A DNA stretch of 64,000 nucleotides. It comes from Micavibrio sp. UBA6147. Its GTDB lineage: Bacteria; Pseudomonadota; Alphaproteobacteria; Micavibrionales; UBA1664. The notes beneath the pieces were generated by a model that saw nothing but the letters and a program-made list of their open reading frames with translations, was not told the origin of the DNA and did not search any database. The position numbers were made by a program, and so were the translations under genes. The stretch lies in assembly GCA_002423185.1 (NCBI GenBank), contig DIUX01000002.1, positions 753,947-817,946 on the forward strand, given 5' to 3'. Numbering within the stretch: the first letter of the stretch is position 1; each line of letters starts with the position of its first letter. This document shows positions 50,484 to 58,861 of this stretch, piece after piece.

Positions 50484-51278
50484 ATGAGAAAATTTTTCCT
50501 GACAACGATGATGGCGGCTTGGGTGGCTTCCCCCGCCTACGTGCTCGCCCAAGATGCGGCAAATAACCAGCAGCTCCCTATACTGCCAGAAGCAGTAGCC
50601 ACACAGGATATCGAGCCTTTCAAGGATGATGCACCGCTGATTGCCTTGCGCATTCGTGATGCAACGGCGCCGCTTGAGATTGCAAGTATTTTTTATAAAA
50701 AAATCGGCCACCGTCCGGATTTTAAGCGCTGGGCGGAACACAGCCGCCGATACCGCGAAGCGGGCGAGCTGGATAAAAAAGAAGTCTTCTTGCAAGAATA
50801 TAACAAAATTGTCCAAAGCTTTCGCGAGATCAAAGAAGACGCTGTCGTCACCGTTCGCAGCAAAGTCTATTTCGGTGAGTATAGCGAGCTTCAATCCATT
50901 CAAAAAATCGATGCCTTCAACAAAGATGCGTTCTTCAAATATGACGCCGCGGGGGATTATTTCGGGATTATTCCGAACGGCCTTGAGCGGTTCAAGCTGA
51001 TTTATTTGGAGCCGGATCGGCGCAAGGCGATGATCGCGCAATCGGGGGGAAGCAATGCCTTCGTTGCCGAAATCGCGCTCAAGATCAACCGCGTCGATGC
51101 CCGCGAACCGCTGGACATTAAGGGCTATCCCTTTTGGCTTATGCTCGCGGATATTGTGGAAATTCGTATCTGGGCACCCGATTTAGCCGAACCAAGACTT
51201 TTATGGCGTTATCAGGCCGAAAATTATGAACCTGAGGAAAATGTCGAGCTTATGAAACTCTATGACGAAGTCCGTTAG
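50484..51278 (+). CDS. Unknown exported protein
   Basis: 264 residues from ATG 50484, which gives a normal signal peptide cut after YVLAQ; the frame opens earlier but without support. The mature part is a mixed fold rich in charged residues (IASIFYKKIGHRPDFKRWAE; YSELQSIQKIDAFNKDAFF; FVAEIALKINRVDAREPLDI). No Cys and no repeated motif. I do not recognise the family with confidence. Single gene with terminator. Confidence 0.75.
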   Translation: MRKFFLTTMMAAWVASPAYVLAQDAANNQQLPILPEAVATQDIEPFKDDAPLIALRIRDATAPLEIASIFYKKIGHRPDFKRWAEHSRRYREAGELDKKEVFLQEYNKIVQSFREIKEDAVVTVRSKVYFGEYSELQSIQKIDAFNKDAFFKYDAAGDYFGIIPNGLERFKLIYLEPDRRKAMIAQSGGSNAFVAEIALKINRVDAREPLDIKGYPFWLMLADIVEIRIWAPDLAEPRLLWRYQAENYEPEENVELMKLYDEVR

Positions 51279-51301
51279 AGTAGCCCACGCTGAATAAACA
51301 C

Positions 51302-51329
51302 AAAGGCCGCCCATGACAGGCGGCCTTTT
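51302..51329 (+). terminator. Terminator after the exported unknown gene
   Basis: AAAGGCCGCC and GGCGGCCTTT form a perfect ten-pair stem around a CATGACA loop. It also protects the facing pilin-like cassette. Confidence 0.88.
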
Positions 51330-51383
51330 GTATGAATGAGTTATTTCTTGGCAGGAACTAAACTATGGCGCAAAGCCGAAGCT

Positions 51384-52442
51384 TTAATAAGGGCTGGAGC
51401 AGCTTGATCGGCCGGTTTGGGCATACAGGCTGTCTTGCGTGCGGAACATCACGATATCGTCAAAATATCCTGCGCCTGAATCAAGATATGTGCGCGGGCC
51501 TTGGTAATAGGTGCGCGATACAAGCCCCGTGCCGCCCGCCGTTCCGTCAAGGTTTTCTGTTTCATTGGGGCCAACCCCCGCGCCGCCGATAAAGAACTTA
51601 TTATTCGTACCGTTCACAAGATAGGCGCCGAATCCGTTGGCGCCGTGGCTGACCAATACGACAACGGGCGTTTCGATGTTTCCGCCCCCCGCCCCCGCGA
51701 TGACGTCGGCAGTGGCATAACTTCCTGCAACCCCTGTCCGCGCGGCGGTATTGACGCCGTTGACATTGATGACAAGGTCGGTGTTTTCGTTATAGGTCGT
51801 GATACTGGCGCAACAAAAACGCGCTTTCCAAGGGTTTCGCGCCACGTTGAATGTGCCGCCAAGTGTGTGAATGGTGCCGGCCTTGCTGGTGAAATTCGTC
51901 CGTCCCGCCTCAATCCACGTGGCATTGCGGCACGCGGCATGAACGCGCATATCTGCGGCGGCAGAGGCGCGGGGAAGGCGGTCATTAACCGCCAAGGCGG
52001 GGTTGGCGTTATGCCGATCCACAACCGGATTGACGGCAAAGGCCGGAGAGATCGCATAGGTTATATAACCGCCCCACGCATCGCGGGCGTAGTCTTGCGT
52101 CAGGCCAAGTGTTTTGTAAGGGAGAATCCCCTCACGCCATGCCGCGCATGTGGCGGGAACGGCATCCCCGTTCGCGCCGCTGCCGACTTCGAACCCGAAA
52201 GGCTCGCCCCCCAAACCATCAGGGCGGGCGGGACAAGGCAATCGGTTATAGCGCTGAACATAGGCCGACAGGACATTGAGTGTTTCCTGCATCCGTTCGG
52301 ATGTGATGTGTTCTTTATAAAATACGGGCGTTTGGACACTGCGCATCATATAGGCGATGACCAGCCCGATCAAAAGCAGAATGACCGGAATAATGACGAG
52401 GATAACGCCGTCTTGCTTGTGGATCAGGTTAGGGGATGACAC
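51384..52442 (-). CDS. Pilin-like cassette protein 4
   Basis: 352 residues from GTG 52442, chosen because AAGGAG lies nine bases upstream; an ATG at 52466 lies further inside the preceding gene. Start: a short polar leader, DG, then VILVIIPVILLLIGLVIAYM. It looks like a pilin helix but lacks Glu at +5. Then the family motifs: RLPCPARPDGLGG, GILPYKTLGLTQDYARDAWG, ARFCCAS, VVLVSHGANGFGAY and FDDIVMFRTQDSLYAQTG ending RSSCSSPY. Fourth in the cassette; overlaps the previous stop by 14 bases. Exported fibre or surface protein by inference. Confidence 0.8.
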   Translation of the reverse strand: MSSPNLIHKQDGVILVIIPVILLLIGLVIAYMMRSVQTPVFYKEHITSERMQETLNVLSAYVQRYNRLPCPARPDGLGGEPFGFEVGSGANGDAVPATCAAWREGILPYKTLGLTQDYARDAWGGYITYAISPAFAVNPVVDRHNANPALAVNDRLPRASAAADMRVHAACRNATWIEAGRTNFTSKAGTIHTLGGTFNVARNPWKARFCCASITTYNENTDLVINVNGVNTAARTGVAGSYATADVIAGAGGGNIETPVVVLVSHGANGFGAYLVNGTNNKFFIGGAGVGPNETENLDGTAGGTGLVSRTYYQGPRTYLDSGAGYFDDIVMFRTQDSLYAQTGRSSCSSPY

Positions 52443-53523
52443 AGCTTTGCGCTCCTTTTCTGGCATAGACCTGATCTTGCGTCATGGTCACGACAATGTC
52501 GTCAAACTGGGTGTCCAAGGCGCCTTGATAGGCGGTTTCAAGGGCGAAGACTTGGTTCGGGTTGGTGTCGTTCACGCCGAGCTGGGCATTGCGTTGTTCG
52601 GCAAGGCGGGCGGAGCTGAAGGCGGATTTGTTGACGGTTTCATTGACGCGGTACGCGCCTTGACCGTTTTGGCCGTGGCTGATGAGGGCGAAGGCGATTC
52701 CGCGTGTGTGTTCATTGTCGCCCGCCGCATGGTCAAACGCAAACAAGCGGTCAGGCAAGTTGGCGGCGAGGACGGTATGCGGGGCTGAGTTACGGCTGAA
52801 GGGGAATCGCTCAACGGCGGTGATCGTATCATCGCGGTATAAAAAGTCGCGTGCATCGGTGGATGTGTCGTGCGGCGCGCCCGCACCGGTGGCTTGCGGA
52901 ACATTGGGCATGGTATGGCAAAACCGGATTTTTGGAATAAGCGATGTTTCGGGCGAGTTCGAGGCGTAATGAATGGCACTGCGATTCGCGGTTGTGTCGG
53001 CGGCATTCAAAAAATTATACCGCGCGAAAACGGGGCTGATGACAAAGGTAAAATGATTGCCCCATCCGTCACGAGCGTAATATTCATCAAGGCCAAGGGC
53101 GCGATACGGCACAAAACCGTGCGACGTGACGTTATTGTCAAAACAATTGCCGGCACGGTTGATGTCGGCGGCATTGACGCCGGTGATTTTGCGTTCATCG
53201 CCGGTAATCATGGCCTGTGTCGTTGTGCCGTCCGATACATCTTGGTGAACGGGATGGGCGGGGCAAGGCAAACGGTTATGGGTTTGGGCATAGACGGATA
53301 AAGCGTCAGAGATAACCTCCATCTTGCGTTTGGTATCAAGGGTGAGGCGTGCTTCACGCATGGAATTCAGGATCATCAACGTTCCCGCCATCAACACCCC
53401 GATAATCGCAATGGCGATGGTGACTTCGACCAACGAAAAACCGCTCTGGTTCTGGCGTTGTCTTTGGCGCGCGGTGTGGCGCGTATTGTGGCAGCGCGTG
53501 GCGTGTGTGTGTGAATGGCTCAT
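52429..53523 (-). CDS. Pilin-like cassette protein 3
   Basis: 364 residues. His/Arg-rich leader of 28 residues, cut G|FSLVEVTIAIAIIGVLMAG, Glu at +5. Motifs shared with its three neighbours: NRLPCPAHPVH, GFVPYRALGLDEYYARDGWG, IRFCHT, FALISHGQNGQGAY, FDDIVVTMTQDQVYARKG and C-terminal AQSCVIP. The start overlaps the previous stop by four bases (ATGA), so translation is coupled. Family not known to me beyond the prepilin signal. Confidence 0.85.
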   Translation of the reverse strand: MSHSHTHATRCHNTRHTARQRQRQNQSGFSLVEVTIAIAIIGVLMAGTLMILNSMREARLTLDTKRKMEVISDALSVYAQTHNRLPCPAHPVHQDVSDGTTTQAMITGDERKITGVNAADINRAGNCFDNNVTSHGFVPYRALGLDEYYARDGWGNHFTFVISPVFARYNFLNAADTTANRSAIHYASNSPETSLIPKIRFCHTMPNVPQATGAGAPHDTSTDARDFLYRDDTITAVERFPFSRNSAPHTVLAANLPDRLFAFDHAAGDNEHTRGIAFALISHGQNGQGAYRVNETVNKSAFSSARLAEQRNAQLGVNDTNPNQVFALETAYQGALDTQFDDIVVTMTQDQVYARKGAQSCVIP

Positions 53524-54545
53524 CGCGGCTCCATACAGCTTGCATTGCCTGTATAGGCATAGGTTTGCGCCGGAGTCATCCAGCTTACGATATCGTCAAG
53601 GCGGCTGCGGTACAGGCGTTGTTTCGTGCCGATTCCGGGGTCGGCGGCACTGGGCATATAGGATGAATTATCCTGTACAAACACACGGCGGGTTGTGTTC
53701 AAACTGTTGAACCGTTCGTGGTTGCTGCGCCAGCGGCCGGGTTTTTGCAGGCCGTTATCGCGGTAACTGCCTATTCCGTTGGCACCGTGGCTGATCAAAA
53801 CATAGGCCGGAATACTGGGGCGGAACGTGTTTTGAAGCGTTGCAGCGGCGGGAACGGGCGACGTTGTGCGGCTGTATTCCCCGATCGATCCGCCATAATT
53901 GACGGAGGTTGCGGGCGCGCGGGATGAACGCGGCAACGGGCCAAACGGACCTTCGATCTGGAGATCTTGGTCAACTTCGGCGATGTTGTTGGCCTGAAGC
54001 GCGGTACAGCAAAAAGCCGCTTTTTCGGGGTCTATATCGTTCACACCATTATGCCATACGGGCTGGGTGCGGCACCAATTATTGATAAAATCAGTGGCGG
54101 GGTTGCGAATCTGCGACGATGTGGCGGAAACCTTATAGGTGATGAAATTGCCGAAGCTGTCTTCGATATCGTCAAGCGTCAGGCCAAGTGTACGAAACGG
54201 AATAATCCCTTGGCGGCTGGCAAGGGTCGGGCATGATCCTTGCGCCGTGCCGGCGGCACCGCTGCCGCGCTCTGTGCCGTATGGCTGGGTCAAAATTGTG
54301 ACATCGGGGTCGGCGGGGCAAGGCACGCGGTTGTGTTTTTGGGCATAGGCGGAGATAGCCTTATGGATGCGATCCATACGGTCATAGGTTGCCTGTTCTT
54401 GATATTGAAACGCAATGCGCGGAATCATCAATGTCCCGATGGTCAGGATAAGCCCGACCACGACCATCGAGATGCTCACCTCAACAAGAGTGAAACCGCG
54501 AGTGGTTTGGCGAGTATTGGGGGTGCTGGCATAGGTCATCATCAT
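53520..54545 (-). CDS. Pilin-like cassette protein 2
   Basis: 341 residues from the first of three consecutive Met codons (54545), just after a G-rich ribosome site. Leader of 17 residues, cut G|FTLVEVSISMVVVGLIL, Glu at +5. Shared motifs: NRVPCPADPDV, GIIPFRTLGLTLDDIEDSFG, AAFCCTALQ, YVLISHGANGIGSYRDNG, LDDIVSWMTPAQTYAYTG and C-terminal NASCMEPR. Nine bases separate it from the previous stop. A longer frame to 54626 is judged spurious. Confidence 0.85.
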   Translation of the reverse strand: MMMTYASTPNTRQTTRGFTLVEVSISMVVVGLILTIGTLMIPRIAFQYQEQATYDRMDRIHKAISAYAQKHNRVPCPADPDVTILTQPYGTERGSGAAGTAQGSCPTLASRQGIIPFRTLGLTLDDIEDSFGNFITYKVSATSSQIRNPATDFINNWCRTQPVWHNGVNDIDPEKAAFCCTALQANNIAEVDQDLQIEGPFGPLPRSSRAPATSVNYGGSIGEYSRTTSPVPAAATLQNTFRPSIPAYVLISHGANGIGSYRDNGLQKPGRWRSNHERFNSLNTTRRVFVQDNSSYMPSAADPGIGTKQRLYRSRLDDIVSWMTPAQTYAYTGNASCMEPR

Positions 54546-54553
54546 TTTCCCCC

Positions 54554-55768
54554 CTAATTCCGCGCCGGTGCGTGGCAACTGAATCGCCCCGAACCCCGCG
54601 CAAGGAGCGTGTCTTGCGTGCCCCACGCAATCATGTCGTCATAATGGCGGGCGGCGTTCACATCGGATGGTGGGCTGACAATGAATGTGGAGGATGCCGT
54701 GACGGCATTAACGGTTTCATCCGTCCCCATGCGCCCACCTTGGCGCGCGCCCGTCCCTTCAAGGTTAAATGAGCCGATGCCAAGGACGCCGTGGCTCAGC
54801 AACACATAAATCGGCGTGGTGGTGTTGCGGTTTACGGCACTGCTGGCGATTGCGGGGCCGGCGGTGTTCACATTCGCGTATTGCGCATTTATTCCGTCAA
54901 CGGTGAGTGTCCAGAGGTTTTCAACACCGGAGGCAACAGTCCGGCGAAAATCAAGGTCAAGATCATTCGGCACGCCTTCGGGGTCGCGGCAACAAAACCG
55001 CGCCAATTGCGGGTTAATGTTTACGGTTGCACCGCTCATATCCGTATGCATCCATACGCGGGCGCGGCAATTTTCATGCACAGTGGCACCGTCATTGGGG
55101 TTACGAGCCTGTGCGCGGGACACGCGATATGTAATGAAATGCCCGAATCCGTCCTTAGTGATGTCTTGGTCAAGCCCCAAGGTGCGGAACGGGATAAGCC
55201 CCTCAAGCACCGGACAATTGGCGGGGGTGACATTGCCGTTAACGCCGCTTCCGGCTTCGGTTCCATATGGTTCGCCGGCGATGGCGTAATCGGGGCGCAT
55301 CGGGCAAGGAAGGCGGTAATTACGCTCCGCAAACGCGGCGAGTGCGTCTTGCACCAAGGCGAAGTTGAGCGCAGTGCGGTCTTGGCGCACTTTGCGATCA
55401 AGCGAGGTATAGGTATTGGCAATCGCGAAAAACGCAAGGCCGGCCATGGTCAGGACAATGGCAATCTCTACAATGGTGAAACCCGCGCTGAGGCGTGCTG
55501 TTGATCCTGTGCGAAAAACATGCTGCCCGCTCGGCTCGTGACAAGCGGGCGGGACAGGGCGGGTTTTTGTGTCGGAATGCGCCTTTGCCGGTGCGGATTC
55601 CAAGCCTTGTGAACGCGTCGTTTCTTGCAAGGGATAACCCCTTTTCATTATGCTTTTGAACCCCAAGCGCGGCAAGGACACGGGACGCGCTGTGGGGGTG
55701 TTCTTCCATCCCATTATATCAGGAAAGATTAATAAAAACTGAAAGTTAAGCATGGGGGGTCTGCTCAT
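54554..55768 (-). CDS. Pilin-like cassette protein 1
   Basis: 404 residues if started at 55768, where ATGA overlaps the regulator stop by four bases. This gives an unusually long 96-residue leader before the cut SAG|FTIVEIAIVLTMAGLAFF (Glu at +5); Met41 (55648) would give 56. Shared motifs: YRLPCPMRPDYAIAG, GLIPFRTLGLDQDITKDGFG, ARFCCRD, YVLLSHGVLGIGSF, YDDMIAWGTQDTLLARGS and C-terminal RFSCHAPARN. First pilin-like gene of the cassette. Confidence 0.82.
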   Translation of the reverse strand: MSRPPMLNFQFLLIFPDIMGWKNTPTARPVSLPRLGFKSIMKRGYPLQETTRSQGLESAPAKAHSDTKTRPVPPACHEPSGQHVFRTGSTARLSAGFTIVEIAIVLTMAGLAFFAIANTYTSLDRKVRQDRTALNFALVQDALAAFAERNYRLPCPMRPDYAIAGEPYGTEAGSGVNGNVTPANCPVLEGLIPFRTLGLDQDITKDGFGHFITYRVSRAQARNPNDGATVHENCRARVWMHTDMSGATVNINPQLARFCCRDPEGVPNDLDLDFRRTVASGVENLWTLTVDGINAQYANVNTAGPAIASSAVNRNTTTPIYVLLSHGVLGIGSFNLEGTGARQGGRMGTDETVNAVTASSTFIVSPPSDVNAARHYDDMIAWGTQDTLLARGSGRFSCHAPARN

Positions 55769-56505
55769 TTTTCATAATTGAGAAGCGCATAGCGTTCATT
55801 CCGGGTCAAAATGATACATGGGTTTGCAGGGTCAGGCTCGATTTTTTGACGGAGGCGGTAAATATGGGTTTCCAAAGTATGGGTTTCAAGGGTGCTGGTA
55901 TAGCCCCAAACATAGGCATAAAGCATAGATTTTGATACATCCCCGCCCTGCGCGATGGACAGGGCATAGACCAATAAAATCTCCTTATCGGTCAAGGCAA
56001 CCCCGCTGTTTTGTGCATCTGGCGCGGCGGGTAAGTCCGGTGCCGTTGCAATCCAGAGCTTTCTGGCAAGGTCAACATATCCGTAGGGTGCGCAATCAAT
56101 GCGCTCATCATGGATTTTTTCGGGAGTCATGCAAAGGGCGCTGTCTACCGCGTCAATCAATCGGCCAAGGCGAAACGGGCGCGCAATCATGCAATCCTCG
56201 AATTCGCATTCAACCTGCCCCAAAACAATCACATAGGGGCGCAGGGCGAAGGATTTAATCACGCGCTGGATGCCGTCATGGTCGCGGCGGATGGCTTCAC
56301 TGTCACACACCAAAACGCGGGCTAAAGCATGGCTTAAAGCGGGGGATTGCTCCGTGGTTTTTGTGGTGTTCTGGCCGTCAACATCATGAATGTCATGCGG
56401 TGAAATGCGGCCTACAGCCGAGAACGCGCTCATAAACGCGCCGCCTTGGTCATGGCACAGCGCGGCGAACGTGTCATTTTCGAAACAGGTCGTTACAGGA
56501 ATCAT
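55765..56505 (-). CDS. OmpR-type transcription regulator with degenerate receiver
   Basis: 246 residues from ATG 56505; the frame upstream to 56700 encodes a hydrophobic stretch that is probably not translated, but that would otherwise give a membrane-anchored regulator. Residues 62-125 look like the second half of a receiver domain (RVLVCDSE, YVIVLG, ARPFRLGRLIDAV) with Arg in place of the conserved Lys and no acidic pair at the start. Residues about 165-246 are a winged helix (LTDKEILLVYALSIAQGG; THTLETHIYRLRQKIEPDP). It heads the pilin-like cassette and overlaps its first gene, so it probably controls that cassette. Confidence 0.82.
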   Translation of the reverse strand: MIPVTTCFENDTFAALCHDQGGAFMSAFSAVGRISPHDIHDVDGQNTTKTTEQSPALSHALARVLVCDSEAIRRDHDGIQRVIKSFALRPYVIVLGQVECEFEDCMIARPFRLGRLIDAVDSALCMTPEKIHDERIDCAPYGYVDLARKLWIATAPDLPAAPDAQNSGVALTDKEILLVYALSIAQGGDVSKSMLYAYVWGYTSTLETHTLETHIYRLRQKIEPDPANPCIILTRNERYALLNYEK

Positions 56506-56770
56506 CACATAAACCGAAAGGAGGAAAAAGAGCGTGAAAAACACAGGAAGCGGCAAAAGACCACATAAAAACCATAGCTTTTTTGCCCGCCTTTGTCCAG
56601 CAGGCGCACAAGGCGGCAAAAACCTCCGTTCAACATAACGTTCAATTTGGCATAAGTCTTGCAATGATCCTTGTATCATACAGCAATCAACAAAGGGCAA
56701 GAGGCAAAAAAATCCTCACCCCGTCACAGAAAACAAGAGGGAGCGTGACATTGCAGGAGAATGAATCACA

Positions 56771-57790
56771 ATGAAAGCAGAATACGCCGCGTCCCCCGTC
56801 CTTGACCGCGCCGCCGATGCGGCCGCCCAGCAAGCAACCCGCAAATCCCGTTTCGGCAGCGGCCGAACCGGCGGATCCATGCCGGTTTGGAACGCAAAAC
56901 CGGCGGCACAGCCCGCATCCTCACCCATATCCTCCTTTGCCCCGTCCGGTGACGTAAAACCAGATATAAAACACGAAATATCGTCCCTCTCCGCCGATAA
57001 AAATTCTCAGCAATCCCGCAGACGCGGCGCCGAAACGGGGGAATATGCGGATGTAAGTTTCGGCGACTTTGTCGATATCGTGAATCCGCTGCACCATATT
57101 CCAGTGGTCGGCAATATTTACCGCGAGGTTACGGGTGACGAAATTAAACCCCCCGCGCGGGTGATGGGCGGCGCTTTGTTCGGTGGTCCGATCGGCGCGG
57201 CATCGGCCATGGCGAATGTGATTATCGAGGATCAAACCGGCATGGATTTCGGCGAAAATATGGTCGCTATGGTTAATGGTGAGGAGGCCTTTACCTCCGT
57301 ACGCGGACGCAGTGGAGCCGGTGCGAATATGGGCGCAAGTGAAGGTGCCAACGACGCGAAAAATATGGATATTGCATGGTTGGATGAAGGATTGAGCGGC
57401 ACTCAACTCGCGGCGTTTGAGGCCGACCCATCGGCGGCTATGGCGGCCTATGCCAAGGCATCGGGAATATCGGGCGCGGAAGGAGTTGATTCTCAAACCC
57501 GTTTGGCGTCACTGGCGCAGACAGTCAAAGACGGCAATTTTGACGGTGGCTTAGTTACAATGGCGGATGATCCGGCGTTCGAAAACGCCCGCGCCTTCGC
57601 TGGGTTCCGAAGCGCTTCGGCAGATGTGCAGGCCGCCCGCTTCGGCAATGGGCGCACCGCGGGGTCTATGCCCGTTTGGTCGCCTAAAACCATCGCCATG
57701 CCCGCCCGTCCAGAGATTGTCGCCCATGTCGATCTGGAGTCCTTGCCTGTTCGCGAACCGGTGACAAAGGTGGCGTTCCGCGGGCTGTAA
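56771..57790 (+). CDS. Unknown protein with terminal motif duplication
   Basis: 339 residues, no signal peptide. Near the start (about 34-48) is SRFGSGRTGGSMPVW and near the end (about 293-307) ARFGNGRTAGSMPVW, a clear duplicate. A central part has DIVNPLHHIPVVGNIYREVT and ARVMGGALFGGPIGAASAMA (about 95-150), a Gly/Ala-rich hydrophobic hairpin that may meet a membrane. I have no family name. AGGAG lies about 12 bases upstream of the ATG. Divergent from the regulator of the pilin-like cassette. Confidence 0.8.
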   Translation: MKAEYAASPVLDRAADAAAQQATRKSRFGSGRTGGSMPVWNAKPAAQPASSPISSFAPSGDVKPDIKHEISSLSADKNSQQSRRRGAETGEYADVSFGDFVDIVNPLHHIPVVGNIYREVTGDEIKPPARVMGGALFGGPIGAASAMANVIIEDQTGMDFGENMVAMVNGEEAFTSVRGRSGAGANMGASEGANDAKNMDIAWLDEGLSGTQLAAFEADPSAAMAAYAKASGISGAEGVDSQTRLASLAQTVKDGNFDGGLVTMADDPAFENARAFAGFRSASADVQAARFGNGRTAGSMPVWSPKTIAMPARPEIVAHVDLESLPVREPVTKVAFRGL

Positions 57791-57800
57791 CGGCTGTACC

Positions 57801-57823
57801 CCCCACGGGAAACCCCGTTTTCC
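57801..57823 (+). terminator. Probable terminator after the duplicated-motif protein
   Basis: ACGGG and CCCGT pair around AAAC(C), followed by TTT and then C residues. Short stem, just after the stop codon at 57790. Confidence 0.5.
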
Positions 57824-57900
57824 CCGCTGTACTGCGTATGCATTGCTCAAGCCCGCACGCCCCCTATGCGCGGCTTTTTGGCATTGTGTGGAATAGCGTC

Positions 57901-57928
57901 TTGTACAAATCTGAAAATATCTGATAAA
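57901..57928 (+). promoter_or_regulatory. Candidate promoter for the FlgO-like gene
   Basis: TTGTAC and GATAAA are separated by 16 bases, about 100 bases before the ATG. Each box matches the sigma70-type consensus at four positions. Confidence 0.45.
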
Positions 57929-58029
57929 GTTTGCTTCGGTTGTTGCGGCATCGTGATGATCCCGACCGAACCATCAGAATTTCAAGAATAACCCGAAATA
58001 ACCAAAGACAAGAACGGACGATACTCCCG

Positions 58030-58665
58030 ATGACACAAGTAAAGACATACGGACAATTTCTTCGCGCTGTGACGGCCTCTGTAATCATGATGTCCGCAGC
58101 GGGACTTGCCGGCTGTCAGACCTATGAACCGGCCTTCAAAGCCAGCGCCATCGAAACCCAGATTGAGCGCTCAACCTCGTATTACAGCTATGTCGGCGCC
58201 GACCGCCTGATCCGTCAGGCGCGTATGAGCGTGACGGTCGATACGCCGCTTTTGGTTGGCACGATCGGCGATATCAACGACGTTGAATCCAGCACCGCAC
58301 TCGGACGCACCATTGCCGAGCAAATCTCGACACGCTTTGTCCAGCGCGGCTACCAGATTGCTGAGCTGAAGCTCAGAAACTCAGTCAACATCCAAGACTC
58401 CCGCCTTGGCGGCGACCGTGCCGGTGAATATTTATTGTCCCGTGATGTGCGCTCCGTATCCGGTGAACACCAAGCCGCCGGCATTGTCACCGGTACATAT
58501 GCCGTGGCCGACAGCGAAGTTCTCGTCAACCTGCGCATTATTGATGTGGCCAAGGGCAACGTGATTGCCGCCACCGATTTCACCATTCCGCGTTCGGATG
58601 ACGTCAATGCGTTGCTGGGTAACTCTGGCCGCACAGGCTTCTTCGGCGGCCCGATGGAATATTAA
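58030..58665 (+). CDS. FlgO-like outer-membrane lipoprotein
   Basis: 211 residues from ATG 58030. Lipoprotein signal with lipobox LAG|C (AAGLAGCQTYEP). The mature domain is of the FlgO type: a helix, VTVDTPLLVGTIGDINDVES, STALGRTIAEQISTRFVQRG, then EYLLSRDVRSVSGEHQAAGI, VTGTYAVADSEVLVNLRIID and GNVIAATDFTIPRSDDV. FlgO was described as an outer-membrane flagellar stability factor in Vibrio; similar domains occur in other lipoproteins, so a flagellar role here is likely but unproven. Confidence 0.85.
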   Translation: MTQVKTYGQFLRAVTASVIMMSAAGLAGCQTYEPAFKASAIETQIERSTSYYSYVGADRLIRQARMSVTVDTPLLVGTIGDINDVESSTALGRTIAEQISTRFVQRGYQIAELKLRNSVNIQDSRLGGDRAGEYLLSRDVRSVSGEHQAAGIVTGTYAVADSEVLVNLRIIDVAKGNVIAATDFTIPRSDDVNALLGNSGRTGFFGGPMEY

Positions 58666-58736
58666 TCTCTTTGTGGATGATGTGATAAGGGCATGACGGG
58701 TTTTTCCCCCGCGGCCTTTTTGCCAGAAGCCTTTTT

Positions 58737-58759
58737 GAACGCCGGATGATCCGGCGTTC
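58737..58759. terminator. Palindromic hairpin after the FlgO-like gene
   Basis: GAACGCCGGAT and ATCCGGCGTTC form a perfect long palindrome, 71 bases after the stop. It is followed by TTCGT rather than a T run, so it may be a terminator with a weak tail or a transcript-end hairpin. Confidence 0.55.
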
Positions 58760-58861
58760 TTCGTAAACAACCCAGTCCTATCCTGCCGGCCGAATTTTTC
58801 GCGGCTTGACAATGATAATAGGGACTCGTCCTGAGCCATAAACAAGGCTATAATAAACGTC

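Noticed and set aside
51501..52439. Plus-strand frame of 312 codons opposite pilin-like cassette protein 4
   Set aside because: The minus-strand frame shares motifs with three neighbouring paralogues; this frame does not.
56534..56638. Small plus-strand frame (GTG start, 34 codons) with a good AAAGGAGG ribosome-like site
   Set aside because: It lies antisense to the upstream end of the regulator, has no recognisable character, and the purine-rich site may be chance. Not enough to call a gene.
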